Part shown: positions 24,220-35,075 of the stretch, piece by piece
Layout: every line of letters starts with the position of its first letter
How positions within the stretch are numbered: the stretch's first letter is position 1
From: Thysanoteuthis rhombus
Taxonomy: Eukaryota; Mollusca; Cephalopoda; Oegopsida; Thysanoteuthidae
NCBI GenBank assembly: GCA_963457665.1
Contig: OY735212.1
Span: 4,465,397-4,529,396, forward strand
Direction of reading: 5' to 3'
DNA: 64,000 bases
The notes under the pieces: generated by a model
The model's input: only the letters and a program-made list of their open reading frames with translations
Databases searched by the model: none
Told to the model about the DNA's origin: nothing
Program-made: the position numbers and the translations under genes

Positions 24220-24830
24220 TGGTTTCCTTTCAACCATGTATATAAGAATACTTTATTTGATAATTAAAAGTGTTGAAAATAAACATTCGATGGAAGCTTG
24301 ATGGTATATGACGTGGAAAAATCAACTTTAGAATTGGTGGAAAATTATGGTCAAATTCCTCGGTTGAACCTTCATCGTTGAGATTATCTTTAAGGTAATC
24401 CATATAAATAAGCCATGTTTCAGAAATTAAATATGTAGTATAGAATTATATCAATATACAACACGCGTAAAACCTTATATAAAATGACAATCAATAAGTA
24501 TTGCATTAAGTATATGATAAAGAGAGGTGGTGTTTGATCAACACTGGTGGGATGCTATGTTGAAATAACCGTTTTGTTTTTAAAATCCCCGAATCGATTA
24601 CATGGTAAACAACTGATGATCCCAACAAGAGACAATTTATACATTGTACTATAATAACAAAGGATAGGGGAAACAGGGGAGAAAACACTTCCGAAGATAA
24701 CATAAAATGCATTGACAGATACTGGGGAACGAGTGACTGAAGTGACACAAAAATCTATTGGAAAAGTTTTCTTTAATGTTTAATGTCTAAAGCTGTAAAG
24801 TTTTCTATGCTATATATGTAGACAGATATC
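24220..24830 (+). mobile_element. Second, inverted copy of the unusual RT element's 3' region
   Basis: It is the reverse complement of 11465-12250 with many substitutions and a ~230-base gap. Matching blocks include 'ggaagcttgatggtatatgacgtgg', quoted in two parts as ggaagcttgatgg and tatatgacgtgg, plus 'ttacatggtaaacaactg', 'gactgaagtgacacaaaaa' and 'gaaagttttc'-like ends. No RT coding remains beside it, so this is a truncated or solo 3' copy. Confidence 0.65.
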
Positions 24831-25385
24831 TATTGGATGATGTAAAATACCCCTTCAGTCATTTTGGGAAGAGACCAGTATTGCCAAGTATGGTTTCTCA
24901 TTTATGGCTAAAATGTCTTTAAAATGGCTATAATCAGCTGAATTTTCAAACATTTAGATGTATATGTAGATGGAGTTAAATACTGGTAGAAATTTGCGGA
25001 CAGAAAGAGTCTTGGTGTTTCAGAGCTCCTTGCATCCCCATTCAGTGTTTATTAGAAAAAAAAAATCAAAAACACATCTTCATTTTCAAATCCCTACATT
25101 TGGGAAAAAGTACCCAATACCTTTCAAAGCGTTAATTCCAGCATCCTTATAGATCTTCATAACTGACGGAATGTAGAACCCAAAATTTGGATTTTTCTCC
25201 ATAACTTGTCCATCTTGTTTCTATGTTTTCTTCATTTTTTTAAAAGTTTTGCATTTCATCCTTGATACCATATTCTACCAATTTTGAAGTTATACAAAGG
25301 TATTAAAACTAACTTTTTTTTAAATGTATTGGATACTCTTTGCAATCGATATATAACCTATTTCAATTTTTCACACAGACACACA

Positions 25386-25436
<51 letters not shown>

Positions 25437-25729
25437 ATATAGACATTTACTTTTAAAGAATCAGTCTACTTATTTCTAATGATTTCAGTCTTGGTCTATA
25501 AACTACTTTCTACCCACTAATCAATAAATCAATAAATATGCCGTCTTATTTGTACTCACCTACCTACCAACCTACCTATCAATATATCTATCATTTCGCT
25601 CACATATACTCACTTATCAATCTATAGATCTATCAGAAGGTAATTTTACTTATACGTGGCCAAATTTCGGTTGGCTATAAAATGGCGACTCTAATTTAAA
25701 ATGGCTCCAAAATGGCTATCCCGATTGTG
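24831..25729. other. Non-coding interval
   Basis: The phrase 'atggctaaaatg…aaaatggctataatcagc' near 24905-24940 recurs near 25680-25715 and 38375-38400, so a short dispersed repeat is likely. No gene is seen. Confidence 0.4.
25389..25434. repeat. (AT)n microsatellite
   Basis: Twenty-three uninterrupted AT units following a short (AC)n run. Confidence 0.97.
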
Positions 25730-26430
25730 TTGGGTTGGTGAAAAAATGATTGCAGTTTTTCATCATCAACTTTAGAGCAGTCTATCTGGGCTTAGAATAG
25801 AAGTTAATAATCAAAATAAGAACCTTTAGAATCGACACATTTTTGCCAACTAGGAATAAATCCATTTATTCTGGGAGCATGGAATTCTGGAGTCCTGAAA
25901 CCAATGTTCCCTCCGAGGGAGTTTTGAATTGCTGCCTGGTTGGAAACCATCCCTTGCAAGAAGACAAAATGCTTGGAACAGTGGTAGCCAGATGGTGAGT
26001 AAGCTGGGCGAGCTGAGTTCTGTGGCTTAGTTCGCTAAATTAATGCAAGATCATTCACACAACATGCGAGCATTCAGGGTAATTTGGGGTCAAAAGTGAT
26101 GGGACTTTTTTGCTTTTCCAATTTGGTACAAATGTCAAACAACTCTGTAACCCCTCGAGTTGTTTTGCTTGACTCTCAATTAGATGCCGTCAATCACAGA
26201 ACGACGTTTACAGTTTCAAGATTTTCATGTCCGTTTCAAAATTTTGGGATCCAATGTTCAGCTGTACGTTCGTTGACGATCTCGAGCCGAATACCCATTG
26301 CTGATATTGCAAGCAGTTTCCACTCTTCACACTTTAAAAAAAAGGGTGCTTATCGCGTTTTGGAACAATTCTCTTCAAATATGATTATGCAATATCATTA
26401 TGTACTACTATCATGTAATCATGTAACATC
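25730..26430 (-). mobile_element. Internally deleted mariner-type transposon
   Basis: At 25730 the sequence TTGGGTTGGTGAAAAAATGA resembles the terminal inverted repeat of mariner elements. Reading minus, 26330-26100 encodes an N-terminal DNA-binding block (GIRLEIVNERTAEHWIPKF, then LETVN, then 'TRGVTELFDI.TKLEKQK'), with stops. At 26013-25804 it gives the C-terminus (ARPAYSPSGYH, LQGMVSNQAAIQNS, PSWQKCVDSKGSYFDY) ending in TAA at 25804-25806. The catalytic middle with its DD34D aspartates is gone. The two ends are separated by less than 90 bases. The right terminal repeat is not clear. Confidence 0.78.
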
Positions 26431-27391
26431 ATAATTGCGTAATACGTAATATAATATGATGACACCGTCTAAAACTTTGAGAAAGGTCATTAACATTATA
26501 AAAGTTTTTGGACAATAGAACTCTTTCTCCTATTACGCCTGAAGAAGTCCAAAAATGAATCGACTGTAACATTGTATGGACAGAACAAACAAGGATTTAT
26601 ATTGTCTTAAAAACACTTTTAATTATCATGTACTATCATGTAAAACTAGAAAATATTACTATCTTTATGTATTCGTCAATAAGTGTAAATGTGCGCGTTC
26701 GATTAACAAATAAGATCATAAAATTACTTTGAGGTGAATTCATAAACGCCAAGTGAACTTGAGACGTTTACGCCGTAAAAAAAATGTATTGTTATTTAAT
26801 GTTTTATTAGTTCGGTCAACAAAATCATCAAGACATTTACAACATCCATAATCTCTGAAGCCAATTATTTTGTGATGTTTTAATACAGTTCGACTTCTTC
26901 TTCCAAACTTTTATTGGCCTCATCCATCAAAACTGACAATGAATATATCAATCGTTTGCAAGTAATTATTGGATGTTTAGTCTGTGCTTCCTAGTCTGTG
27001 TGCTTCCCAGTCTGTCATCATAGGATGCCATTAAGCCGGACGAACACTTGGAACATTAGTTTTGAAACTTTGAAAACTCAAGGACCCATCTTTAAATGGA
27101 ATATTCTCGATAATCCCTGTCTTTAACATATAGTTTTTAGAAAGTAATCAATAAACTACAATAATGAACAATTTTTGACTTCCATAGATTATTCTAAATG
27201 GATTACATGTATTTGAATTCCAAGATATGGTACAGGAGTGTACAATAATAGTTTTTCGATTGCTCTTCGAAGGATGATGATGTTTTCTTGCCACAAGATT
27301 CTCAACGTCAGGTTCAGAGGGAACAACCGAGTATTATTTGTCAGATCCCCTTCTGACAGAAAAATATTGTATATACCCTATTAAAAGAAAA
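26431..27391. other. Non-coding interval
   Basis: It includes the motif 'cctgaagaagtccaaaaatg … gtaacattgtatgg' at 26530-26575, related to 4728-4795. No gene is recognised up to the RTE insertion. Confidence 0.4.
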
Positions 27392-27405
27392 TCGGTCAGG
27401 AATAT

Positions 27406-29138
27406 CATCATCATCATCATCATCATCATCAGTCTTTTAGCGTCCGTCGTTGGACATAGACCTTCCTCAGGATTTGCCGCACTTCTCTATCATGGGCGTC
27501 ACGGAGCCAGTACTTCCTGAACTTGTCTAGCTCGTCTCTCCATCTAACATTGCGCATATGGTCTCGGGGAATCCATATTGTGAGTCGTGATCTCCATCGA
27601 TTGTCGGCCATTCTTGCAACATGGCCAGCCCACCGCCATTTGAGATTTTTTATGGATTCTATGATGTCTCTAACTCTTGTCTTTTCCCGGATGTGCTGTG
27701 CTGTTTTGTGGTCTCTCCATGTGAGGCCCAGCATTATTCTTTCATGTGCACGTTGCATGGTTCTCAGCTTACGGGTCTGTTTCTTGGTTAAGTTCCATGT
27801 TTCAGCTCCATAAGTGACTATTGGGAGGAGGCATTGGTTGTACACCCTTCTCTTTAGGATTAATGGGATCTTATTATTTTTGAAGGTTGAGCTAGCTCTG
27901 CCAAAGGCTTGCCATCCTAGTGTGATTCTTCGCCTGATTTCTTCTTCTTTTGAGGGTCTCATGGAGATTCGTTGCCCTAGGTAGATGTAGTGGTCTACTT
28001 TCTCGAGTTCTGTGTCCTCAATTTTGATCTTACTATTTTTATCTCCAATTTGGTTGTTGCACATGATCTTCGTCTTGCTGAAGTTCATGTGTAGGCCTAC
28101 TTTCTTGCTCTCTTCATTTAGTTCATCTATCATTACTTGGAGGTCGTGTAGGTTCTCTGTGAAAAGGGCTATGTCGTCTGCGAATCTGAGGTTGCTCAGA
28201 TACTCGCCGTCTATTTTAATTCCTTTACTTTCCCAGTCTAGTCTTCTGAAAATCATCTCGAGGCAGGCTGTGAAGAGTTTAGGTGAGCTGGTATCACCTT
28301 GTCTTACTCCTTTCTGGAGCTGGAAAGGGTCCGAGTCTTTATGTAGCCTGATTAATGAGCTGCCGTGGTTGTATATATGTTTCAACACTTCAACATATAC
28401 TGGATCTACACCTTGCCGTCTGATGGCCTCCATGACCTTAGGGATTTCTACTGAGTCGAACGCCTTTTTGAAGTCGATAAATGCTACGGCAAGTGGTAGT
28501 TTATACTCTGCTGCTTTTTCTTTCAGTTGAATTATCGAGTGCAGGTGGTCCATGGTCGAGTAGCTTCTTCTAAAGCCAGCCTGTTCACTTGGCTGGTTTT
28601 CATCGAGTGTTTTTGTGATTCGGTTGGTGATGATCTTTGTGAAAAGTTTGCATACACAGTTGAGTAGGCTTATAGGCCTATAGTTGTTGAGGTCTTTCGG
28701 GTTTCCTTTTTTATAGAAAAGCATTATGATAGCAGTGTTCCAATCGTCTGGGACTTTACTGTGTTTTAGACACAAGTTGAAGAGGACGGCCAGTTTCCTA
28801 TTGATGATTTTACCTGCTTTTCAGAGTAGGTCGATGGTGATGTTGTCTGGTCCAGGGGCAGTACCTTTCTTCGTCTGTTTAATGGCTTCTTTCACCTCCC
28901 ACGGGGTTACTTTTGGGAAGTCCTCTAGTTGTTTGCCCGTGTCTTGCCTATCTTGCTCATTGTTTTGCAGTCCTTGTTTGGACGAATAAAGTTTTTGGTA
29001 GAATTCTTTGGCACGTTCGACAATCCTGTCTCTGTCTGTTGTTAGGTTTCCATTTTCCTCGAGTATGCTAGTTATTTGCCTTCGTTGAGTTGAGGAGTTT
29101 GTTTATAGCTTTGAAGCCCCGACCTTTTTCAAGAGGTT
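27406..29138 (-). mobile_element. RTE-clade LINE, best copy, 5'-truncated, with (ATG)n tail and 14-bp TSD
   Basis: The element runs on the minus strand from about 29138 to its (CAT)n-reading tail at 27406-27431. The string tcggtcaggaatat occurs at 27392-27405, directly beside the tail, and again at 29256-29269, which I read as the target-site duplication. If so, the insertion also includes the left arm and loop of the palindrome listed at 29139-29348. RTE elements are short LINEs that end in simple-repeat tails, as seen here. The upstream endonuclease half is absent. Confidence 0.88.
27429..29090 (-). pseudogene. RTE reverse transcriptase, near-intact palm but broken upstream
   Basis: From an ATG at 28775 an uninterrupted 448-codon frame ends with TGA at 27429-27431. 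It carries RT blocks in order: NYRPISLLN (31-39), EQAGFRR (64-70), FIDFKKAFDS with catalytic Asp 101, KGVRQGD (155-161), LRFADDIAL with catalytic FADD at 198-201, GLHMNFSKTK, and YLGQRIS. The RTE C-terminus follows: LPIVTYGAETW, RTMQRAHERIMLGLTWRD, WAGHVARMADNRW, then 'WRDELDKFRKYWLRDAHD'. Upstream, the same frame continues past a TGA (28821-28823) through 'KGTAPGPDNITIDLL' to about 29050, where a frameshift occurs. The catalytic residues are intact, so this is one of the younger copies, but with no endonuclease it cannot be autonomous. Fragments at 3883, 15271, 20628, 21249, 38771, 41466, 51620 and 61204 are relatives. Confidence 0.9.
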
Positions 29139-29348
29139 TTTTTTTCTACTAGAATTAGTCCAACAGTTAAATACAAGTTGTCAAAAAGACGGTTAGATCC
29201 TATTTTTAACACCCTGTATATTCCTGACCGACCTTGAATCAACTCTTGAAAAAGGTCGGTCAGGAATATACAGGGTGTTAAAAATAGGATCTAACCGTCT
29301 TTTTGACAACTTGTATTTAACTGTTGGACTAATTCTAGTAGAAAAAAA
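29139..29348. repeat. Perfect 97-bp inverted repeat with 16-base loop
   Basis: The left arm 29139-29235 and right arm 29252-29348 are exact reverse complements over all 97 bases that I compared. The loop is 29236-29251 (gaatcaactcttgaaa). The right arm contains the target duplication tcggtcaggaatat (29256-29269) and continues as ordinary flank (acagggtgttaaaaatagg). The loop plus arm start, ctcttgaaaaaggtcgg (29243-29259), also repeats inverted at the RTE edge (ccgacctttttcaagag, 29120-29136). It lies at the 5' end of the RTE insertion. Confidence 0.95.
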
Positions 29349-29496
29349 GAATTAAATCGAGGGGAATAACCTCTGGACAAAGTTACCTGCTCTTGGATTT
29401 TTGGTATTTTTTTTCATTTTTCTTTAATCCAATTCACAAAAGAGTTCAATTTTTTTCATATCTTATTAATTGAAGTGTTCCACTAACAAAATGCGA

Positions 29497-29632
29497 GAGA
29501 AGTAACTTATTCTTTGATCCCTCTTCTTCTAATCTTTTTATTGATCACCCCAACAGGACATGCTGCTAAGAGACGCTAGTCATGTAACGGCTTCTATTGA
29601 GTGACTAACCAGACCTGTTACTTTACTTTAGA
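29497..29632 (-). repeat. Dispersed repeat family A, partial copy
   Basis: It reads, in reverse, the start of the family: 'acaggtctggttagtcactc', then 'gtcatg/catgac', then 'gttggggtgatcaa', then the 'gaagtaactt' block. Only the first ~135 bases of the family are recognisable. Confidence 0.65.
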
Positions 29633-30355
29633 GGAAACTAACAGCTTCCTTCTACGCTACCGCATAGACGACGGGAATGTAACTATGACCAGTCAATTTT
29701 TAGCAGAAATCGTAATTCAAAATTCAAAATTTGCTCGGCGTATTCCCGATGTCGCGAGGCATTGTTTGCTCTTCTTTGAGACCCGCGGAACAAAATAGTC
29801 GCACCAAAGAATCTTCTGCAGGATTCTTTTACAGATTATCTTCCTTGTATTTGTACGGAAATTACATTGGCTCTTGACATTTCAAAACACTGACACCATT
29901 GCTCGGCAGAACACGCACTCAACACATGTCGTTAACGACGATCATACGAAGAATTTATTTAGCTGACAGAGCCTGCCACGCAATGGGTTTTCAGTCAGTC
30001 CAAAGAAAAGACAATTTTATGTTTCAAGTTTCCCTAAGAACAAATTCTGAACTATTCACAAAACAAAAATACCGGTTAATTTTATAGATCTGAGAATAAA
30101 CACCCCTATACATCGTTTGTTTTGTTTAATGAATGTTTGAAGACTATTGTCTTTCACCGTTGGTGCTTTTAGACTGAATTGCCTCCAGAGTAAAGTGATT
30201 GTTGACCAAAATAGTTCAGTCAAATCTCATTTAAACTAAATGATTTAAACGAAAGTGCTGTACCTCAGATTACATATAGAAACAGGAGACCATCGAAATT
30301 CATCAATAGAGTAAGTAGATGCAAACATTTACACACACACACACACATATATATA
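29633..30355. other. Non-coding interval
   Basis: Short plus-strand frames (29601-29798, 29899-30087) have no family match. A (CA)n run at 30332-30346 precedes the ribozyme-like unit. Confidence 0.4.
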
Positions 30356-30431
30356 GTAGAATGTGGATTCGCTTCACAAGCTAGCTTGTTTCTACCCTCT
30401 CAGGGCCTCATCAGGCGAAACGACATTCTAC
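30356..30431 (-). ncRNA. Hammerhead-ribozyme-like unit (type I architecture), probably decayed
   Basis: Read on the minus strand: outer arm GTAGAATGTCGTTTCGC, core CTGATGA, hairpin GGCCCTGAGAGGGTA, core GAAA, hairpin CAAGCTAGCTTG, then TGAA, and closing arm GCGAATCCACATTCTAC. The outer arms pair at 15 of 17 positions (stem I). The stem II loop pairs GGCCCU with AGGGU plus one mismatch next to the core, and stem III is a perfect 4-bp stem with CUAG loop. Both invariant core strings of the hammerhead family are present in the right order. Deviations are a G-A closing pair at the stem II base and UGAA where the cleavage site should be UH followed at once by stem I. Penelope-like elements and metazoan retrozymes carry such ribozymes. 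Activity is not claimed. Confidence 0.6.
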
Positions 30432-30559
30432 TATTTATTTTCAGCTCTACTCTAAAACAACTTAACTTCCAGAGTAAAAAGTTGTAATATCGAGCACTCT
30501 ATGAAATAAATCCATAATCAATGTTTTTATATTATGTTATACTGCTAGCCTGATCTGTA

Positions 30560-30561
<2 letters not shown>

Positions 30562-30617
<56 letters not shown>
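30562..30617. repeat. (AT)n microsatellite
   Basis: About 28 uninterrupted AT units between the two ribozyme-like units. Confidence 0.97.
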
Positions 30618-30619
<2 letters not shown>

Positions 30620-30726
30620 AAGTACAAATCTGTAATTCAATATACGATGTATGGTGGGTTATTTCATAACTACTTGACACAATAACATTTAGTTAGAGTA
30701 TAGATTCAAGTATAATGGAATAATAG

Positions 30727-30790
30727 ATTCGCTACCCAGGCACGCTCGTGTTTCTGCCTCTTGGACTTCTTTAGGTGAATGGTTAGATTT
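30727..30790 (-). ncRNA. Second, degenerate hammerhead-like unit
   Basis: On the minus strand it reads CACCTAAAGAAGTCCAAGAG, then GCAGAAACACGAGCGTG, then CCTGGGTAGCGAATCTA. It shares 'GAAAC' and the closing 'GCGAATC' with the unit at 30356-30431, in the same orientation about 370 bases away. Here a GTA precedes the closing arm, as expected at a hammerhead cleavage site. The CTGATGA core has become CTAAAGA, and stem I pairs at only five of the first six positions. It looks like a dead copy of the same motif. Confidence 0.45.
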
Positions 30791-32287
30791 TTTTAGTATC
30801 CCTATTCAAAAACATTATAGAAGGGTATGCATATTCCCGTTGATCTACCCGGATGGAAAACTCACCCTTTCGTATTCATACCTTCTTTTTCCCCCGTTTT
30901 TTATTTATAATTCTCCTATCTATAGTTGATCATCTTTATTTTTTTAATTGCGTCTAAGCTTTTTGAATTGATTTTTCTAAATCCTAGTTTTTGCAATATC
31001 TTCTTCGTTAAGTTATTGGATTGTGGATATTAAAATTGTTTTAGATATCATACAGTTTAATCTATCCGTTGGTGATGTTCGTCAGTCTTTAATTATTAAC
31101 TCTTCTTTGTTTGTTTATTTATCTCCCGTAGGGGAAACAAGGTTTTCATCCCTGTGCCGACGGCTGGTCATCATAAATTATGTTGGTTGTATTAGAAGGT
31201 CGCTGACACTTCTTATATGTTGCGTTGGTGATCTATCAGTTAAGTGGGATGGGTTTAGTTATAGAAGATATATCATATAGTTGTCAGCTATGTACTAGTG
31301 TGGGGTCCGCTTACATGGCATAAGTTGTTTGTAATTTATCACCCTCAAATCCCAACTGAAAAAAGTTAACCTTTATATATCCAAGATAGTTCTAAAAAAT
31401 ATTCTGATCCGTCTTTGAGGATTAACCTATGTTCATAGTGGTCGGGGTGTGATAATTAAGTAACCAAGGCAATCGATTTTTGTATGTTTGAATCGATGTT
31501 ATATGTCTATCCATATCTTCATTTATATTACCTACGGGGTGGTTCTAGATTCAGTATCTATGCCTTACTTTTATGTTTACTAATTTGCATTTATTCAATC
31601 ATGGGGGTCTATTAATTAGTGGCTATATGGGAGTTATGGGATGATATCAATCCTTGAGATAATTGTGAGGATGTGGAAGTATAATTAGGTGTGTGAGATT
31701 GGTCTAATTTAGTTGTTAGTATGTAGAATAGTTTAGACAATTAGTTTTTTTTTAGTAGAAATTTTAAGCGGTACTGACATTTGACAGCGACTTCATTTTT
31801 CCCATTCAGTAAGTCTGCCTTCTTAGAAAGGTGATGATTTCGAATCTTTTATTTAGATATAGTTACAAGAAGTTTCAATATTCTGGCAATTGTGCGTTTG
31901 TTTTAATATTTTCCATTTTATTTTGGGTGTGAGATTACTATCTTTGGACTCCAAGTAGTTCATGGACAGTGATGTATTGTTTTTGTATTTTTCATTTGAA
32001 AAGGATGGTGTATGGTTGGCTAATCTTAATTCAAATGGTATTTTGGATATTCCTCTTTAGTGTTTCGTTTTTAAGGGGTTTTCGTAGGGATGATATTTGA
32101 ACCTGACGTACAATGTTAGGTCTTAAACACTTGTTTTGTAAAGGGCACCTATAGAGAAATCATTCATTTCTCTCTTGATCATATCATTGAAACCGGACAG
32201 AGAAATCTTTTCTATGAGCTGGGAAATATATCCTTTAACACAAACTCTCTGTTCTAAATATATAAGTTATCAAATAATCTCCAACCA

Positions 32288-32289
<2 letters not shown>
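30791..32289. other. Non-coding interval
   Basis: The 1.5 kb is AT- and T-rich. The only sizeable open frame (31023-31280) shows no known domain. I see no repeat shared with elsewhere in the window. Confidence 0.4.

Positions 32290-32338
<49 letters not shown>
32290..32338. repeat. (TA)n microsatellite
   Basis: About 24 uninterrupted TA units. Confidence 0.97.
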
Positions 32339-32340
<2 letters not shown>

Positions 32341-33285
32341 ACTTAAAAAGGTTGATAATTTATCACTTCTTTCTCTCCTGATAAAAAAGAACTAGTCTAG
32401 AACTAAAACTTCATTCTTAATTTATTCTAATCAAAATCGGACCTCATAGAATTTAATTTTGATAAACTATACGAATTCTTTAAAAAAGTAACAATTTCTG
32501 TAGCCTTTAGTTGTCGCTATATCATTAGAACTACTTTCTTACACACGTGAACGCATGTGTTATGTACTAAGGGAATATATTATACATATAATCACTTCTG
32601 CCAATTAAAAAAAACCTATAAGCAATTATAGCCGTACTTAATAAAAAAAATATTACACAACTTAGTCATGTACCCAAGTGCACAGGTAGGATTTATTTAA
32701 TAAAAACGTCCATACTTATATTCAAGCAAATGATTATATCTTACCGTGACACAGTAATTCCTGGAAGTAGAGGAAGACATAATCAACTCGCATGATGAAC
32801 CGTGTGATTTTCTTAATTCTTTGTCCGTAACCATGAACACTTCCACATGAAGGTAAAAATTTTGCTGATAAAACTATGTCCTACTCACCGTATGAAACAA
32901 TGAACTATACCAACATAATGAGTTATTTTTATATTTCATTTTCTAGAAGAAACATTACCTTTACTAAGATGATTATATGCAAATGAGCTCATGCGTCCCC
33001 CCACGCTTTCATCAATATCAATTGTGGTTATCTAGCCAATGTTGTTTTTCTCATCTACTGCATGTCCATTGTCATCTATCTTATCTTAAGTGCTTTTCGA
33101 TTCTATGCCTTCTTGGTCGATTTGTTGGAGGCACTAAGTTTATGAAAAAAACAACAACAAAAAAAAAACAACTGGAATAAACATATTTTGCATCCATCTA
33201 AAATGGCGTAAATAGGCCGCGGATCGCGTCTCTAATGATTTCGAAATAAAATATATACAGAGAGAAGTTTTTACAAGTGAGTGAA
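32339..33285. other. Non-coding interval
   Basis: No gene or repeat recognised. Confidence 0.4.
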
Positions 33286-34006
33286 AGGAAGAGAATTGGA
33301 ACTTTCAAAATGCCGCTCTACGATCGGGATTTATACTTCCATTCACAATAAATGTGTTCACTTGAATAGTTATGTACACGTTTTTTTTTTCGTACGAACA
33401 ACCCAATTTTGAAATGAGGTTCCTTCAATTGGACCGGCAACTTGCACTTTTTAATTTTAAGGGTCGAATTCAAGGTGGGGGTGATTTTTATTTTAGGGGT
33501 CAAAATTGAGGACGAAGATAGTTTTCTTCCACTTTCACGTGTAAAAATCGAGTGGGATTGTTTTTACTTTTAGGGGTCAAAAATTACAGAGAAAATCTTC
33601 TTCACTTCCAAGGGTCAGTTAGTGGAAAAAGTTTTTTTTTCTATTTTTTGGAGTAAAAATCACGGAAGGGGATTTTATTCTAATTTATTGGTCAAAATCG
33701 AGATGCAATGTTTATTTTTATTTTCAGGGATCAAAATCCAAGAGGGATTGTTTTCGCTTATAATGGACCAAAATCGATAGGGGAGATTTGTTTTCAATTT
33801 GGGGGTCAAAATGGAAGGGGAATCTTTCTCCACGTTATGTGTCTAATTCGAGGAGGAAGAGAAGTGGAGCTTTCAAAATAACACCCTGCGAACTGGGGCT
33901 ATTTTCCATTGACAAAAATAAATGTGTTCACTCGTTGAATTATGTACACATTTTTTATAAGAACAAACTAATTTTGAGGTGAGGTTCTTCCAGTTGGAGG
34001 GGCAAC
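33286..34006. repeat. 38-bp minisatellite (about 11 units) bracketed by ~155-bp direct repeats
   Basis: The direct repeats are 33286-33441 and 33852-34006. Shared blocks are 'aggaagagaa.tgga.ctttcaaaa', 'aataaatgtgttcactt/cg', 'ttatgtacac', 'gaacaa.c.aattttga', 'tgaggtt' and 'tcaattgga/agttgga..ggcaac'. Between them a phrase like 'gggtcaaaatcgag' recurs near 33461, 33496, 33533, 33574, 33613, 33650, 33689, 33727, 33763, 33802 and 33841, a spacing of 35-41 (mean about 38) bases. No coding frame is seen in it. The layout resembles a small element with terminal direct repeats and a satellite core. Confidence 0.8.
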
Positions 34007-34940
34007 GATAGATTTATCAAAATGTACAACGGATGTTTCGCCTCAAAAACGTGTTTCCAGATGAATAGATAAAAAAATGTAATCTGTTACTCTATAGACG
34101 TCATTTGGCAAGGAAAAGATTTTATTACGATAATTGAAATTAGACTTTATTTGCAATTCCAGTACAATCAACGCTGCAACTTCCTTGGCGTTCTGGCACT
34201 GATCACTGTAAAAGACTTATATTTTCTTTGCTAAAGATGTACCTTAAACTGGGTGACTTCAATGCTGTGGTGGTTACAATTAAAAAATAATTGATCAAGT
34301 GCAAGGTCACTTGCTGGCATCAATGTTCTCACACCACTGCTGCAGTAAAATAAAAACACTGTACACGCAGTAGTATTAGAATTATAACCCACGCAGCAAA
34401 AGACATGAGGGTGTTAATGCATGTTATACAAATAAAAATGATTCCCTCTTCAAACTTTATATATAAAGCACCGAATGAATATTTACGAAGTGTTTCGTTA
34501 TTATTTGGGGAAATGTGCAAAAAGTCCGTAACTATATTTGTAGTATTACGTACTTGAAAACATTACACAAAACGAATAACGGCACAATGTATGCTGGTAT
34601 GTAATGCTATCCTTATTTAGTCGAGAACACTATCCTTGAAAAAGTCACAATCTTCCTACCCTCACTTCGCTCTTCTTTGGTCTTGCACTATAATAAGCTA
34701 AGGTTATTACTTCTTAGATTCATGAACCATTTGTAATTCAAAGTGGTACTTTTCGAAGAATTAGCTAAAAAAATGGAACTCTTCTGGGAATTGAATTTTA
34801 AAAAGGGAGATAATTTTACTCAAAAGTTATTTTCCTCAACATCAACATTCATTTTTTTGTAGATACGTGGACGGACAAAGAAGTGGAAGGAAAGACATAT
34901 ACCTTTCCAACTTCATTAATATAGGTAAAAGAGAAAAAAA
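34007..34940. other. Non-coding interval
   Basis: No gene recognised. The end (34860-34940) approaches a family A copy. Confidence 0.4.
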
Positions 34941-35075
34941 CAGGTCTGTTTAGTCACTCAACGGAAACTGTAATGTTACAAACGTCTTTTGACTGCATGT
35001 CATGTTGGGGTTGATCAATTAAACCCATCGCTAAAAAACTATTTTTGAGGGGGGGGGGATAAAAAAAACAACAAA
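34941..35075 (+). repeat. Dispersed repeat family A, partial copy
   Basis: It begins 'caggtctgtttagtcactca', continues 'acaaacgtcttttgactgcatg', and 'gttggggttgatcaatta', then runs into a G run and A-rich sequence where similarity ends. Confidence 0.65.

Noticed and set aside
27523-28989. Plus-strand open frames opposite the RTE reverse transcriptase
   Set aside because: They are shadows of the minus-strand RTE coding sequence.
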